The notes: generated by a model not told the origin, from the sequence alone. A DNA stretch of 55,263 nt from Lentisphaerota bacterium (GCA_012729265.1 JAAYDL010000131.1:1-55263); one strand, 5' to 3'. Numbered from the stretch's first letter, positions 33,235-43,501 are shown. A program made the numbers and translations.

Positions 33235-34413
33235 TTATCTAATTCTTCTCCGCTGATACACGCTTTGTACCAGCCCGAGTGCGATCATGATGCTGATCAT
33301 GAAGGATCCGCCGTAACTCATCAGGGGTAATGGCAGTCCTGTGATCGGCAGAATACCGATCGTCATCGCAATATTTACAAACACATGGCAGAACAACATC
33401 ACACTGATTCCCAGTGCCATGAGCCGCCCAAACTCGTCGCGGGCTTGTACAGAAGCCCAGATACATCTTCCTAACAACAAAAGGTAGAGGAGCAACACGC
33501 TCATTCCACCCAAAAATCCAGTCTCTTCAGCGATCACGCAAAAAATAAAATCGGTCGGGGCCACCGTCCGCGGAAGGAAGCCGAGAATATTCTGTGCGCC
33601 CTTTAAATAGCCCTTACCGAAGGACCCTCCCGAGCCGACCGCCACCTGCGACTGCAGCTTATTCCAGCCCGCACCATCCAGATCGTGGTCCTTCGACAGA
33701 AAAACCTTCACACGGTTTTTCTGATAGTCAGCCAGAAACGGCATACGCGGCAGCACCAGCCTCGGCTGCTCCGCCTTCGGCAGGGCACGAATGGCGGGTG
33801 TGGTTTCATATTTAATCCATAAACAGAGTGTAACCGCCAGGATCCCCACCGAGGCTGTGGTGATCAGCAGCATACGCCGCTGAACTCCGCGGTAGAGCAT
33901 AATAACCAGTGTGATCGGAGCGAGCGTCAGCGAAGTGCTCAGATCCGGCTCGGCCGCAATCAACAAAAACGGAACCCCCACAATCGCTCCCGCACAGAAA
34001 AATGTTTTCCACTCATCCATATCTCGATCCGGAGCGGAGAGATAAGAGGAAAGGCTGATGATTACCGCAATCTTTGCCAACTCTGAGGGTTGAATATTAA
34101 AGCCCGGCATTGGGATCCAACGGTGCGCCCCATTCAGTTCCGGGAATGCAAAAACCAGCAGCAGCAACACCATCGCACCGCCATAGAAAAACCAGGAGAG
34201 CTTCGAAAAACGCGTATAGTCATACCAGACCAGCGCAAAATAAATCCCAAACCCGACTATGCCGAAAATCAACTGCATCACCCACTTGGTGCCGTTCGAG
34301 TCCGTATCCGACTTAAACTGAGCGCTGTAAACAAAGAATACGCTCAGCGTGATCAACGCCAGAATCGTCCCCAGCATCACCCAGTCCAATCGTTTGAAGC
34401 GGATAATATTCAT
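33235..34413 (-). CDS. rodA: Rod-shape glycosyltransferase RodA
   Basis: A SEDS-family peptidoglycan polymerase of 392 residues with about ten membrane helices. Typical segments are PSELAKIAVIISLSSYL, AAEPDLSTSLTLAP, a long periplasmic loop with VFLSKDHDLDGAGWNKLQSQ and VAVGSGGSFGKGYLKGAQ, DFIFCVIAEETGFLGG and LPLMSYGGSFM. It polymerises glycan strands during elongation with PBP2, encoded just upstream. The start overlaps the PBP2 stop by 4 bases (ATGA) with GGGAGGTG as ribosome site. Confidence 0.95.
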   Translation of the reverse strand: MNIIRFKRLDWVMLGTILALITLSVFFVYSAQFKSDTDSNGTKWVMQLIFGIVGFGIYFALVWYDYTRFSKLSWFFYGGAMVLLLLVFAFPELNGAHRWIPMPGFNIQPSELAKIAVIISLSSYLSAPDRDMDEWKTFFCAGAIVGVPFLLIAAEPDLSTSLTLAPITLVIMLYRGVQRRMLLITTASVGILAVTLCLWIKYETTPAIRALPKAEQPRLVLPRMPFLADYQKNRVKVFLSKDHDLDGAGWNKLQSQVAVGSGGSFGKGYLKGAQNILGFLPRTVAPTDFIFCVIAEETGFLGGMSVLLLYLLLLGRCIWASVQARDEFGRLMALGISVMLFCHVFVNIAMTIGILPITGLPLPLMSYGGSFMISIMIALGLVQSVYQRRRIR

Positions 34414-36575
34414 TCCGCACCTCCCGAAGCGATGGTGCCGTCATATTCAAAAATATCCTGATAGAGCTCGTGAAGACGCGGAGCCACGGTGGTTCCGCCG
34501 TACGTGCCGTCCTCCACAATAAAGGCAATCGCGTAGCGCGGGTTATCGAACGGCGCATAGGAAATCATCCACGTATTCTTTTTCCCCTCTTCCTTCGGAC
34601 CGTATTCCGCCGTGCCGGTTTTTCCGGCAATTTTAATATCGCCCACCTGTACTACTTTGGCGGACTCTTCTCCGCCCATCACCACATCATACATTCCGCC
34701 GCGTACAAGCTCGAGCGCCTCTGGGGGAATATCAATTTTTCGAATCCGCTGGGTTGGAATCGTCTGATAAGGAAAATCCGGCCCCAAGCGATACCGATGA
34801 ATCAGGCGAGGGCGATAAAGACTGCCTCCGTTCGCAATGGCTGAAGCCACCATCGCCATCTGAAGCGGAGCCACAACTAGATCACCTTGACCAATCGACA
34901 GATTGCAGACACCCGCCTTTCCGACTGCCGTTTCCGGAAGGTTCCCATATTGTTCCCCGTTGGCAATAAAGCCGCCGTCTAAATGGTCCAGATCGGGGAA
35001 AAGACCTGTGACCTGCCCGATCCCAAAATCCCGAGCCATTCGATACATCGGCTCATACCCAATATCCAACGCCATTTGATACATGTAGACATTACACGAT
35101 TTTTCCAACGTCTGACGCATAGTCAGGTTGTTCCCGTGCCCATAGTGGGCATGACAATTCATCCGCCGCCCGCCGACCATATAATAGCCGGGACAATCGT
35201 GCGTGACCGTTGCGTATTCCGGATATTCGCGCAGGACTCCGAGGCAGATAACCGGTTTAAACGTACTGCCCGGTGCATAACGCCCATAAACCGCACGGTT
35301 AAACGTCGGAGCGGTTTCATCGGTCATGAGCGACTGGCGATAGGTATTACTCTCAATGTAGCGGTTGGGATCAAATCCGGGAGAACTGGTCATCGCCAAC
35401 ACATCGCCGTTATTCGGATCCAGCACCACCACGGCACCGCGAACCGGCCCTTCAAACGGGTCGGTGTCCAAATGCATCGACAACGCATCCCAGGCAAACT
35501 TCTGAATATGGGCATCAATCGTCAGTTGAAGATCGCCGCCCGGCTTCGGCGGATCAAACTCCAAATCCTGATGGTGATATCCAGAGACATCGATCTGCAC
35601 CAGCTTATAGCCCGGCTCGCCTTTGAGCAGCTTGTTGTATTTATCTTCGAGCCCCTTTTTCCCTTCGATGCCGCGGATATCAAAATCGAACGACTCATCG
35701 TCCGACGGTTCATCATCTGCTTTCATCGTGAAGCCGAGCAGGTGCCCCAGCGTGGTCGCAAGGGTTTCATCATAATGGCGCGCCGGCTGATAATAAATAT
35801 CTGTTCCGATCAGATCCGAGCAGGCATCGGCCCACTTGGCCATGGTTTCTTCACTGATGTTTTCCCACGCCATCAACGGCAGCGGACGGCGGGCAAAAAT
35901 ATGATTTTTAATATCCTGAAGCGATATCTCGCGCGGAATACCAATGCGCTCCGAGATTTCATAGACCAGTTCGAGTGTATTGGCCGCCGTCGACGTCGGG
36001 CGGCGTTTCAGCTCGGCAGTCAGGATAGCGATGGAATAGCCTTTCACCGGATGATCCACGTCGATTCCGGGGAGAGACTTGCGAAGGAGCTCCCCTTTTC
36101 CCGGAGCAGTTTTATCCTGCACAAATTTGAGCATCGCCTGCTTTTCTTCCGCTGAAATCTTTTTCCATGCGGTGAGCGGAAAATCCGAACTGAACTTAAC
36201 GTGTGCGCAGATATCCTGATACGTAATGTCGGGTTCGCGATCAATCGCCGTCGCAATTTCATGCACCAGCTCCAGCGTATTCGCCACGACCGAGCGCGGA
36301 GCACGCAATTCGGAGGTATAGATAGCGATGCAGTAGTTGGGGACACTGTCGGCCATGCATACGCCGTTGGCGTCATAAATGCGTCCGCGCACGGCGGGCA
36401 GACGTACGCGCCGCACGCTCTGGCGGCGGAAAACTTCATCAAATCCGCTGTTTTGGCGTACCTGCAGATCCCAAAGTTCCGCCCCGAGCACCGCAATACC
36501 AAGCAGCATGACGGCAAACACCGACCAAATCACCACTACACTGGTGGTTTTCTTTTTGCGCACCTTTACAGCCAT
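34410..36575 (-). CDS. mrdA: Penicillin-binding protein 2 (elongasome transpeptidase) with duplicated pedestal segment
   Basis: A class B PBP, 721 residues, about 90 more than E. coli PBP2. ATG 36575 is chosen because GGAGGG precedes it and it starts just before a single membrane helix (VVVIWSVFAVMLLGIAV). The transpeptidase motifs are present: STFK (in YAPGSTFKPVI), SCN (in LEKSCNVYMYQ) and KTGT (in AGKTGTAEYG). The N-terminal part contains two related segments about 100 residues apart: IAIYTSEL ... ANTLELVHEI (83-106) with PLTAWKKISAEE, and IAILTAEL ... ANTLELVYEI (182-206) with PLMAWENISEE. It crosslinks peptidoglycan in the elongasome with RodA and MreC. It overlaps mreD and rodA, showing translational coupling. 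Confidence 0.94.
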   Translation of the reverse strand: MAVKVRKKKTTSVVVIWSVFAVMLLGIAVLGAELWDLQVRQNSGFDEVFRRQSVRRVRLPAVRGRIYDANGVCMADSVPNYCIAIYTSELRAPRSVVANTLELVHEIATAIDREPDITYQDICAHVKFSSDFPLTAWKKISAEEKQAMLKFVQDKTAPGKGELLRKSLPGIDVDHPVKGYSIAILTAELKRRPTSTAANTLELVYEISERIGIPREISLQDIKNHIFARRPLPLMAWENISEETMAKWADACSDLIGTDIYYQPARHYDETLATTLGHLLGFTMKADDEPSDDESFDFDIRGIEGKKGLEDKYNKLLKGEPGYKLVQIDVSGYHHQDLEFDPPKPGGDLQLTIDAHIQKFAWDALSMHLDTDPFEGPVRGAVVVLDPNNGDVLAMTSSPGFDPNRYIESNTYRQSLMTDETAPTFNRAVYGRYAPGSTFKPVICLGVLREYPEYATVTHDCPGYYMVGGRRMNCHAHYGHGNNLTMRQTLEKSCNVYMYQMALDIGYEPMYRMARDFGIGQVTGLFPDLDHLDGGFIANGEQYGNLPETAVGKAGVCNLSIGQGDLVVAPLQMAMVASAIANGGSLYRPRLIHRYRLGPDFPYQTIPTQRIRKIDIPPEALELVRGGMYDVVMGGEESAKVVQVGDIKIAGKTGTAEYGPKEEGKKNTWMISYAPFDNPRYAIAFIVEDGTYGGTTVAPRLHELYQDIFEYDGTIASGGAE

Positions 36576-37078
36576 CGCCGCGCCTCCCTCCATTTAGGAA
36601 TAAGCGCTTCAGTACGCAGAAGCACACGCGCAACGACCGGCTGTGTAACGAGACCGAGCAGTAAGGCCCCAAACAGTCGGATAAAAACAAGGCGAGGCTC
36701 CACGCTGAGCTGCCCGAGGGCAGAGTGGAAAACCCCAATTGCAAAAGCGGTGCAGAATCCCATCAATGCGCCGACCACCATCTGCGTAACGAGACTGTCC
36801 GTAAAAATTTCGCTGCGGACTCGATAAATCAACAGACTCAGTGCCGGAAAACTCAGGAGCGCCGGGCCAAACGATCCCCCGCTCAATCCATCCTGCAGCA
36901 GCGCCGCAAAAAAGACCGCAATCCATAAATCCGGCGTCCCTTTGTGCAATGCATGAAACAACGCCATCGCCCCGAGAATCGGCGGTTTCATTCCGCCCAA
37001 AAGCGAAATCCCCGGCAGCAGTTGCTGAAGCAAAGCACCCAGCAAAATCAAAAACAGCATGAGCGCGCGCCGCTTCAT
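36566..37078 (-). CDS. mreD: Rod-shape-determining membrane protein MreD
   Basis: A 170-residue, very hydrophobic protein with about five helices, in the MreD position after mreC. It overlaps mreC by 4 bases and mrdA by 10. The pattern GGMKPPILGAMALFHAL, LLQDGLSGGSFGPALLSF and VVGALMGFCTAF fits the family. MreD is a membrane partner of MreC in the elongasome. Identification rests partly on gene order, as the family is poorly conserved. Confidence 0.9.
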   Translation of the reverse strand: MKRRALMLFLILLGALLQQLLPGISLLGGMKPPILGAMALFHALHKGTPDLWIAVFFAALLQDGLSGGSFGPALLSFPALSLLIYRVRSEIFTDSLVTQMVVGALMGFCTAFAIGVFHSALGQLSVEPRLVFIRLFGALLLGLVTQPVVARVLLRTEALIPKWREARRWL

Positions 37079-37902
37079 TCCGCAACCTCCCGCTCAACAC
37101 TCGGCACCACAAAGAGATAATCGAGCAACCCGATGGTGGGCAGCGGAGTAATCTCCGCCTGCTGAAACAATCCGGAATCATCGCGCTTGATGTGGGTAAT
37201 ATAACCGATATGGAGGCCCTGCGGAAACGCACCAAGCCCCGAGGTTACCACTTCGTCATTAACCCGTATTTCCTTGTCCTTATTAATAAATTCAATGATC
37301 GCCTTCGGCTCACCCTTCAGGGTTGTGCCGGCACCCCGGACCAATCCGAACACATCCATCCGCTCAATTTTTGCAGAGACCTGACAGGTCGGGTCCGAGA
37401 GCAACAGCACGTCGGCCGTGTGCGCAGTGACTTCGGTGGTTCGCCCCACAAGGCCGTCGGGACTGATCACCGCCTGCCCCTCACGAACACCGTCCTGTTT
37501 ACCCTTGCCCAGCCGAATCGTATTCCACCAGCCGCTGATATCCCGCCCGATCACATCGCAGGCAATAATCTGTCCGGACTGCTCTTCGTAAAAACCAAGC
37601 GCTTTGCGCAGGCGCACATTTTCTTCTTCAGCGGCACGCCAACGGCTCAGCTCAGCGTTGACCCGAACCAATTCACGCGAAAGATCGCGGTTTTTCTCAA
37701 GCATTCCGCCAAAGCCGCAAACCGCCGACCACGCCTCGGAAATGCGCCGAAGAATGCCGGTCGAACCCCGCTGTGCTGGTGCCATAGCGTCGCGAACCGC
37801 GCCTTTACCCATCAGGGTAAGCGAGGAGAGCGGAACAAGCACCACGACCAGCAACAGAACTGCTGCCGCAGCATAGACTCTTTTTTTATTCCTTAAAGCC
37901 AT
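37075..37902 (-). CDS. mreC: Rod-shape-determining protein MreC
   Basis: A 275-residue protein with one N-terminal membrane helix (VYAAAAVLLLVVVLVPLSSL), a coiled coil near residues 65-105 (LSRELVRVNAELSRWRAAEE), then a beta-rich periplasmic part with the typical VIGRD segment, INKDKEIRVNDEVVTSGLGA and FPQGLHIGYI. MreC organises PBP2 and RodA outside the membrane. GAGGTAGGG precedes ATG 37902, 57 bases after mreB. Confidence 0.94.
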   Translation of the reverse strand: MALRNKKRVYAAAAVLLLVVVLVPLSSLTLMGKGAVRDAMAPAQRGSTGILRRISEAWSAVCGFGGMLEKNRDLSRELVRVNAELSRWRAAEEENVRLRKALGFYEEQSGQIIACDVIGRDISGWWNTIRLGKGKQDGVREGQAVISPDGLVGRTTEVTAHTADVLLLSDPTCQVSAKIERMDVFGLVRGAGTTLKGEPKAIIEFINKDKEIRVNDEVVTSGLGAFPQGLHIGYITHIKRDDSGLFQQAEITPLPTIGLLDYLFVVPSVEREVAE

Positions 37903-37958
37903 CCATCCCTACCTCGGGAAGGACAGGCGCACCCAAAGCGTGCGGATATAACCTAGAA

Positions 37959-39002
<1,044 letters not shown>

Positions 39003-39232
39003 TTAAAAAAATGAGTTCACTGAAACTGCTGGACTGTCTGACAAATCCCCCGGTTGGTCAAGGGCAAATGAACTTGGTAAAAAGCTTTTCATGACGATAG
39101 CGGAACGGAAATGAGAAGCAGAGATCGCCATAAAAAACAGACTATGCCGCAAAAACCGGATTCTTGTTTTGAAAACTCTTCTGCTCCTTCGTGAAAAAAA
39201 TCGAATCAACGCATCGATCCAATCGTCCCGCA

Positions 39233-39262
39233 TCATTTTGTCCTGAATAATTTTGTCGTCAC
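39233..39262. repeat. Paired ATTTTGTC motif, copy 1
   Basis: ATCATTTTGTC and AATAATTTTGTC occur head-to-tail. The same pairing returns at 39699-39722. Confidence 0.5.
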
Positions 39263-39379
39263 GGCCGGTGTATCTCGACAACGATGTCCACTGCTTAAAG
39301 TCCGCAAAAAATATCAAGAAATCTGAGTCCAGCGCGTTTATCTTGGACCGCACATGAAAAAAGAGACCCATACATCGTA

Positions 39380-39592
39380 TCAGGAGCGGAATCATTCACC
39401 CGGGCGTTTAAAGATCAGTTCGGCAGCTTCAATAAACTCAGCGAAACCTATGCCGCGCTGTGCGGACGCTGGGCGCCGGCCAACGGCTGCGAGATCCGAT
39501 CTCTCCCCTCTTATGAAGTCTACCTGAATGCGCCCGACGAAACACCGGAAGATGAACTGCTCACCGATATCTATGTCCCGATCGAAAAATAG
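39380..39592 (+). pseudogene. Remnant of an AraC-type regulator with GyrI-like domain
   Basis: One open frame reads SGAESFTRAFKDQFG, the last helix of an AraC helix-turn-helix, directly joined to SFNKLSETYAALCGRW, ANGCEIRSLPSYEVYLN, and DETPEDELLTDIYVPIEK, the end of a GyrI-like ligand-binding domain. The start of the gene and about 100 residues between the two parts are missing. It ends at TAG 39590-39592, followed by a hairpin. It is a clear deletion remnant of an effector-sensing regulator. Confidence 0.75.
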
Positions 39593-39660
39593 ACATAGCG
39601 CCTCGGCAAATCCTTAGGATTTGCCGAGGCAGTTATCGTTATTGGTTATTCGATAAAATA

Positions 39661-39723
39661 ATTTCGGACAGAATGATTCAACCGCCCAGTTAGCATAATT
39701 ATTTTGTCCACAATCATTTTGTC
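39661..39723. repeat. Paired ATTTTGTC motif, copy 2, with an inverted copy
   Basis: GGACAGAATGATT is followed by TAATTATTTTGTC and AATCATTTTGTC, i.e. an inverted copy then two direct copies. With copy 1 this brackets the AraC-GyrI remnant. Confidence 0.5.
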
Positions 39724-39863
39724 GAATCTACTGTTTCATAAACTCAAAATTTATCCTTCACCTATATTCAACACATATGCATTTTATCTTATTTTTTCTT
39801 CCTTGATTAACCGCAAACGATATGCATTATATTTGATTTGCATATTTAACCAAGGGGGAAGAA

Positions 39864-41288
39864 ATGAGCATTTATCGTTCTGTCTGCATACTTTTTGCCA
39901 CAATTGTTGCCCTGCCCGCTGCAGCATCCGCGCTCTACAGCAAGGTTGCCGGCATCGACGATGTTCAAATCCGGCGGGTGCTGCTCCGCCCGGATAAGGA
40001 GCCGTCGCTCGCCGTAGCCTCTGAAAGCGCTGTTTATCTCGGCGATCCCGGATCGTTCCGAAAGGTTTTGGTGCTCAAAGATGAAGAGCTCAACCATCTC
40101 TCCGCCGACAACGAGGTGCTGTATGCCGCAGGCAGCCGAAACGGCTACCGAATTGAAAGCTCCGCAAAACGCATCTTTTCCGCCGACGAGGAAGAAACCA
40201 TCCACTTTATCCTCCCGCATCGGAACCGCCTCTACATCGGCACCAGCCGGCGGCTCGTTTATGCCGAAAAGAAACTGCTCAATTGGCAAGCACTCCCCGC
40301 ACTCGCTTCCACCGCCGTTTATTCCATGCAGCCCGCGGGCGACAACCTCTACATCGTCGGCGAAGACGGCGTCTATCGGCTCGACGCCGCCGGCCCGCTT
40401 CAAAAAATCTTCTCCACCCGAATAAGCAGCGACGGCCTGCGCGCCCGCTGTATTAAAGCCGACATTCAACAACCCGATCACCTATGGCTCTGCACCAACA
40501 ACGGACTGTATGCCTCCATCGACGGCGGCGCATCATGGCAGAAAATCTTTATCGATGGACTCGGCAGCGCCTCGGTCAACTATCTCGCACAAAATCCCGC
40601 CTCGCCGGAAACACTCTATCTATGCAGCGATGCCGGGCTCTTTAAAATCGAAGCGACTACCGGCAAATCGGAAATTCTGTATCAGGGCATCTCCACCTCC
40701 AGAATCCAATGGATCGACTTCAGTGCCGCCGGCGAAATCTATCTGGCCACCGATCAAGGCCTCTTTAAAAGTGATCCTACGCCGACCGAAACATCTGCCC
40801 CTGCCATCGGCATCAACCAACTGCTGATCGGCGAACCCACCATTCGGGAAGTACAGGAAGCCGCGCTCCTTTATAACTCCGTCCACCCGACCAAAACGCA
40901 GAAATGGAAAAAGAAACTCAAATATCGCGCGCTCCTGCCCAAATTCAGCGTCGACTACGACAAAACCATCGGCTCCAGCTTTTCGCAGGCCGGACACTAT
41001 TACGCCACCGGTCCCTACGACTGGGGCGTCTCGCTGACCTGGGACATGGGCGATCTCCTCTGGAACTCTTACGAGGACGATATCGACAACCGCACCAAAC
41101 TCACCACCCAGCTCCGCATGGATATCCTCGACGAAGTCAACCGGCTCTACTTCGAGCGCCTCCGCCTCAAACACGAAATTGCGCAGGCCGATCCCGCAGT
41201 GCCAGACACCTTCGGAAAAATCCTGCGCCTCGCCGAACTCACCGCCACCCTCGACGGCTACACCGGCGGACTCTACAGCGCTCCATAA
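39864..41288 (+). CDS. Exported beta-propeller protein with a C-terminal outer-membrane-type domain, function unknown
   Basis: The 474-residue protein has a signal peptide (cut probably after AAASA). Residues 30-320 show short repeats of a two-component-regulator/sortilin-like propeller: LWLCTNNGLYASIDGGASWQ, LYLCSDAGLFKIE and IYLATDQGLFKSDP, each with a GLF/GLY turn. The C-terminal 150 residues change style: VQEAALLYNS, KYRALLPKFSVDYDK, YDWGVSLTWDMGDLLWN, then QLRMDILDEVNRLYFERLRL. The latter recalls segments in outer-membrane proteins of delta-proteobacteria-like bacteria. GGGGGAAG precedes ATG 39864. A family A repeat starts directly at the stop. It is probably envelope-bound; no substrate or partner is evident. 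Confidence 0.7.
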   Translation: MSIYRSVCILFATIVALPAAASALYSKVAGIDDVQIRRVLLRPDKEPSLAVASESAVYLGDPGSFRKVLVLKDEELNHLSADNEVLYAAGSRNGYRIESSAKRIFSADEEETIHFILPHRNRLYIGTSRRLVYAEKKLLNWQALPALASTAVYSMQPAGDNLYIVGEDGVYRLDAAGPLQKIFSTRISSDGLRARCIKADIQQPDHLWLCTNNGLYASIDGGASWQKIFIDGLGSASVNYLAQNPASPETLYLCSDAGLFKIEATTGKSEILYQGISTSRIQWIDFSAAGEIYLATDQGLFKSDPTPTETSAPAIGINQLLIGEPTIREVQEAALLYNSVHPTKTQKWKKKLKYRALLPKFSVDYDKTIGSSFSQAGHYYATGPYDWGVSLTWDMGDLLWNSYEDDIDNRTKLTTQLRMDILDEVNRLYFERLRLKHEIAQADPAVPDTFGKILRLAELTATLDGYTGGLYSAP

Positions 41289-41450
41289 ACCTCCCCACTG
41301 CAAGCAGCGGGGTATCTTCTTTGTAGGGCGGGAACGGCTGAAAGCCTTCCCGCCGCGGCTGGACGCGCAGCGAGGCTGAACACTTGGAAGCCAACGTCTG
41401 CGACCATTCCAGCCCTACAATTTTCGTAGAAGCGCACGTCCCCGTCGCTT
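41286..41450. repeat. Family A repeat (variant) followed by one family C unit
   Basis: It starts with the CCTCCCCACTGCAAGCAGCG hairpin at the stop codon. TTGTAGGGCGGGAACGGCTG and CCAGCCCTACAA enclose a longer, altered middle than in other copies (it includes CGCGCAGCGAGGCTGAACAC). A family C unit TCGTAGAAGCGCACGTCCCC lies at 41424-41450 and is cut from the main array by the IS element. Confidence 0.85.
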
Positions 41451-41452
41451 AA

Positions 41453-43493
41453 CCCAAGTTTCTTATTGGAAGCTGTAACTCATTGAAACACAACGGCTGC
41501 GTTTCTGGAGGCACTACAAAACGCTACATGGTCACCTCGCTTCGGACGGGGGTGTAAGCGGTTTTCGAGTCGATGCCGAGCGCGGTGTAGATCCGGGCCT
41601 GTTCGGCATCGGGGTTGCTGGGTTTGCGCAGGGTGACGATGCGTCCGTCTCGAAGAGGGAGGCGGGTGCTGACGAGACTGTGGGTGCGAAGAATCCGGCG
41701 GATGGTGCTCCATTCGCGGTGATCGTCGCTGGCTTCGAGTTTTTTCCGGATCCAGTTGAGCAGGTGGTAGGCGAGGACGCTGATAAAGATGTGGCCGTCG
41801 ACGCGGCCTTCGAGCTGGTGGTGGTTGGGACGCAGGCCGAGGGCGCTTTTGAGCATACGGAAGCCGGTTTCGGCTTTGAGCAGGCTCATATAGAGTTCCC
41901 AAAGGGTGACGGCGTCGATGGATTGATCGGTTTTTAAGACATAGCTGCCGCAAAGGGCGAGGGCGTCTTCCATTTTTTGGTCGTCGCGCTCGAGGTGCAG
42001 TTGAGTGCCGCGGCGTTCGAGGGTGTAGAACCGATTTACGTGCGGATGCTTTTTCTGGAGGCGACCGATTTTCTGATCGATGAGGTGCGGCTTTTTGAGG
42101 CGGCCTTTTTCGATACGGTCTTTGAGGGCGGCGGCATCGGTGAGGAAGCGGGCTTCGGCGGAAGAAATCATGGCGGTTTCTTTAAGGCGGCGTTGCTGGC
42201 TTCGGCAGAGGATGAGCTGCTGGCTGGGATCGTCGGGATCGATGATGGTTTTGACTTCGACCTGCTGATCGGCCGGACGTCCGGGGATCGGAACGAAATC
42301 CTCTTGAGCAAAAGCGTCGGCATATTTTATCCGGCTCCCGCGCGTGATGTTGATGAGGTAGGCATAGCCGAGTTTTTTGAGTAAAGCAATGTTCTCGGCC
42401 GAAGCGAATCCGGCATCGAGCACGACCACGGGCTTTTCGCCGACTTCGAGCCGGTCGAACCGGGATAGCATGTATTTCAGCGTGGTGGTGTCGGCCATGT
42501 TTCCTGCAAACACTTCATGCGCAAGCGCGTTGCCCTGTTCATCAAAGGCCATGCCGACGGATACCTGTCGGCAGTCGTTGCGTTTCTGTTTGTTTTTGCC
42601 GTGCTTTGCCTTGGGATTGGATCCGCAAACGCCTTCGAAATGGGTGTTGGTCACGTCGTACAAGACCAGCTTGCGACGGGATGAAAAGAGCGTCTGCTCA
42701 TGGTCGCGCAGCTTTTTTTCGATGGTTTCGCGATGCCCGAGCAACGCGTCACTGGTACGGTAGAGTCGATCCTTCATGGTCTTGGTCACCCGCAGATCCA
42801 GCAGTTCTGGAAGCGCCGTCCTCTCCGCCCACTCGATCAGCGCCCACTCGCTCAGGGGCTCGATCAGACGGTTGACCACCATCAATTGCGCTGTTGCGAT
42901 CTGCTTTTTCGGCAGATCAAGCTCCTCAAGCAGATGGGTCAAGCCGAGCGCATTCCATGCTTCCAAGGCGACCAGTTCCGGGCCGAATTCCACCACATTT
43001 TCCGTTTCCACCTGATCGAGCAATACGCCGTCGAGAACCGGACGTTGGCTTGTCGGCCGTGTAGATTTTGAGCGTTCGGCCAGCGATACGATTCGCGCCA
43101 CCCAGGCCGCTCCCTCCTTCGAAAGCTGATCCTCAAACAGATCGACTTCGCCCCGCAGGCGGAGCTCAGCCATGCGAGCAATCGTTTTTAATTCATCCGC
43201 AGGGAGTTGCGCATCTCCAAGCGATGCGACAACGCGCTGGCGAGGTTGTCCTTCTGAATTGCGATACGACTCAATCAGTTGAACAATCGGCGTGTTTTTT
43301 ATCGTTTTAGTCCTGAAATACATAGGCGCATCCTATCACAGGAAATGAAAAAATCAACCCGACGAAATACGAATTAGGCACTACAACGCGACTTTCAAAA
43401 ACTCACCCATTGAAGATGTAGGACTTACAGATATTGAAGGGTCAAAAAAAGACGAAAAAAGGCGTTTTCAAATGGCCATTTGAGAAACTCGGG
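41453..43493 (-). mobile_element. IS1634-type insertion sequence, about 2.04 kb
   Basis: The terminal inverted repeats are CCCAAGTTTCT (41453-41463) and AGAAACTCGGG (43483-43493), 10 of 11 bases matching. TTAA flanks both (41449-41452 and 43494-43497), a probable 4-base target duplication. Joining the flanks gives GTCGCTTAACTCAAC, nearly the same as GTCGCTTATCTCAAC inside the neighbouring family C array. The element therefore inserted within that array. One transposase gene fills it. Confidence 0.8.
41524..43323 (-). CDS. IS1634/IS4-group DDE transposase
   Basis: A 599-residue DDE transposase. The N-terminus (MYFRTKTIKNTPIVQLIESY) is typical of IS1634 members. Catalytic residues fit YDVTNTHFEG (Asp near 221), VVLDAGFAS (Asp near 299) and LLKAETGFRMLKSALGLRP (Glu near 483, the YREK-like region). 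The gene looks intact, so the element may be able to move. It is transcribed from inside the element on the minus strand. Confidence 0.92.
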   Translation of the reverse strand: MYFRTKTIKNTPIVQLIESYRNSEGQPRQRVVASLGDAQLPADELKTIARMAELRLRGEVDLFEDQLSKEGAAWVARIVSLAERSKSTRPTSQRPVLDGVLLDQVETENVVEFGPELVALEAWNALGLTHLLEELDLPKKQIATAQLMVVNRLIEPLSEWALIEWAERTALPELLDLRVTKTMKDRLYRTSDALLGHRETIEKKLRDHEQTLFSSRRKLVLYDVTNTHFEGVCGSNPKAKHGKNKQKRNDCRQVSVGMAFDEQGNALAHEVFAGNMADTTTLKYMLSRFDRLEVGEKPVVVLDAGFASAENIALLKKLGYAYLINITRGSRIKYADAFAQEDFVPIPGRPADQQVEVKTIIDPDDPSQQLILCRSQQRRLKETAMISSAEARFLTDAAALKDRIEKGRLKKPHLIDQKIGRLQKKHPHVNRFYTLERRGTQLHLERDDQKMEDALALCGSYVLKTDQSIDAVTLWELYMSLLKAETGFRMLKSALGLRPNHHQLEGRVDGHIFISVLAYHLLNWIRKKLEASDDHREWSTIRRILRTHSLVSTRLPLRDGRIVTLRKPSNPDAEQARIYTALGIDSKTAYTPVRSEVTM

Positions 43494-43501
43494 TTAACTC
43501 A

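Noticed and set aside
39003-39395. Minus-strand open frame of 130 codons upstream of mreB
   Set aside because: No ribosome site or family pattern; it runs over the mreB upstream region and repeat motifs.
41509-43390. AGGCACTACAA on both sides of the transposase gene as target duplication
   Set aside because: Both copies lie inside the better-supported IS ends (41453 and 43493), which have inverted repeats and a reconstructable TTAA target.
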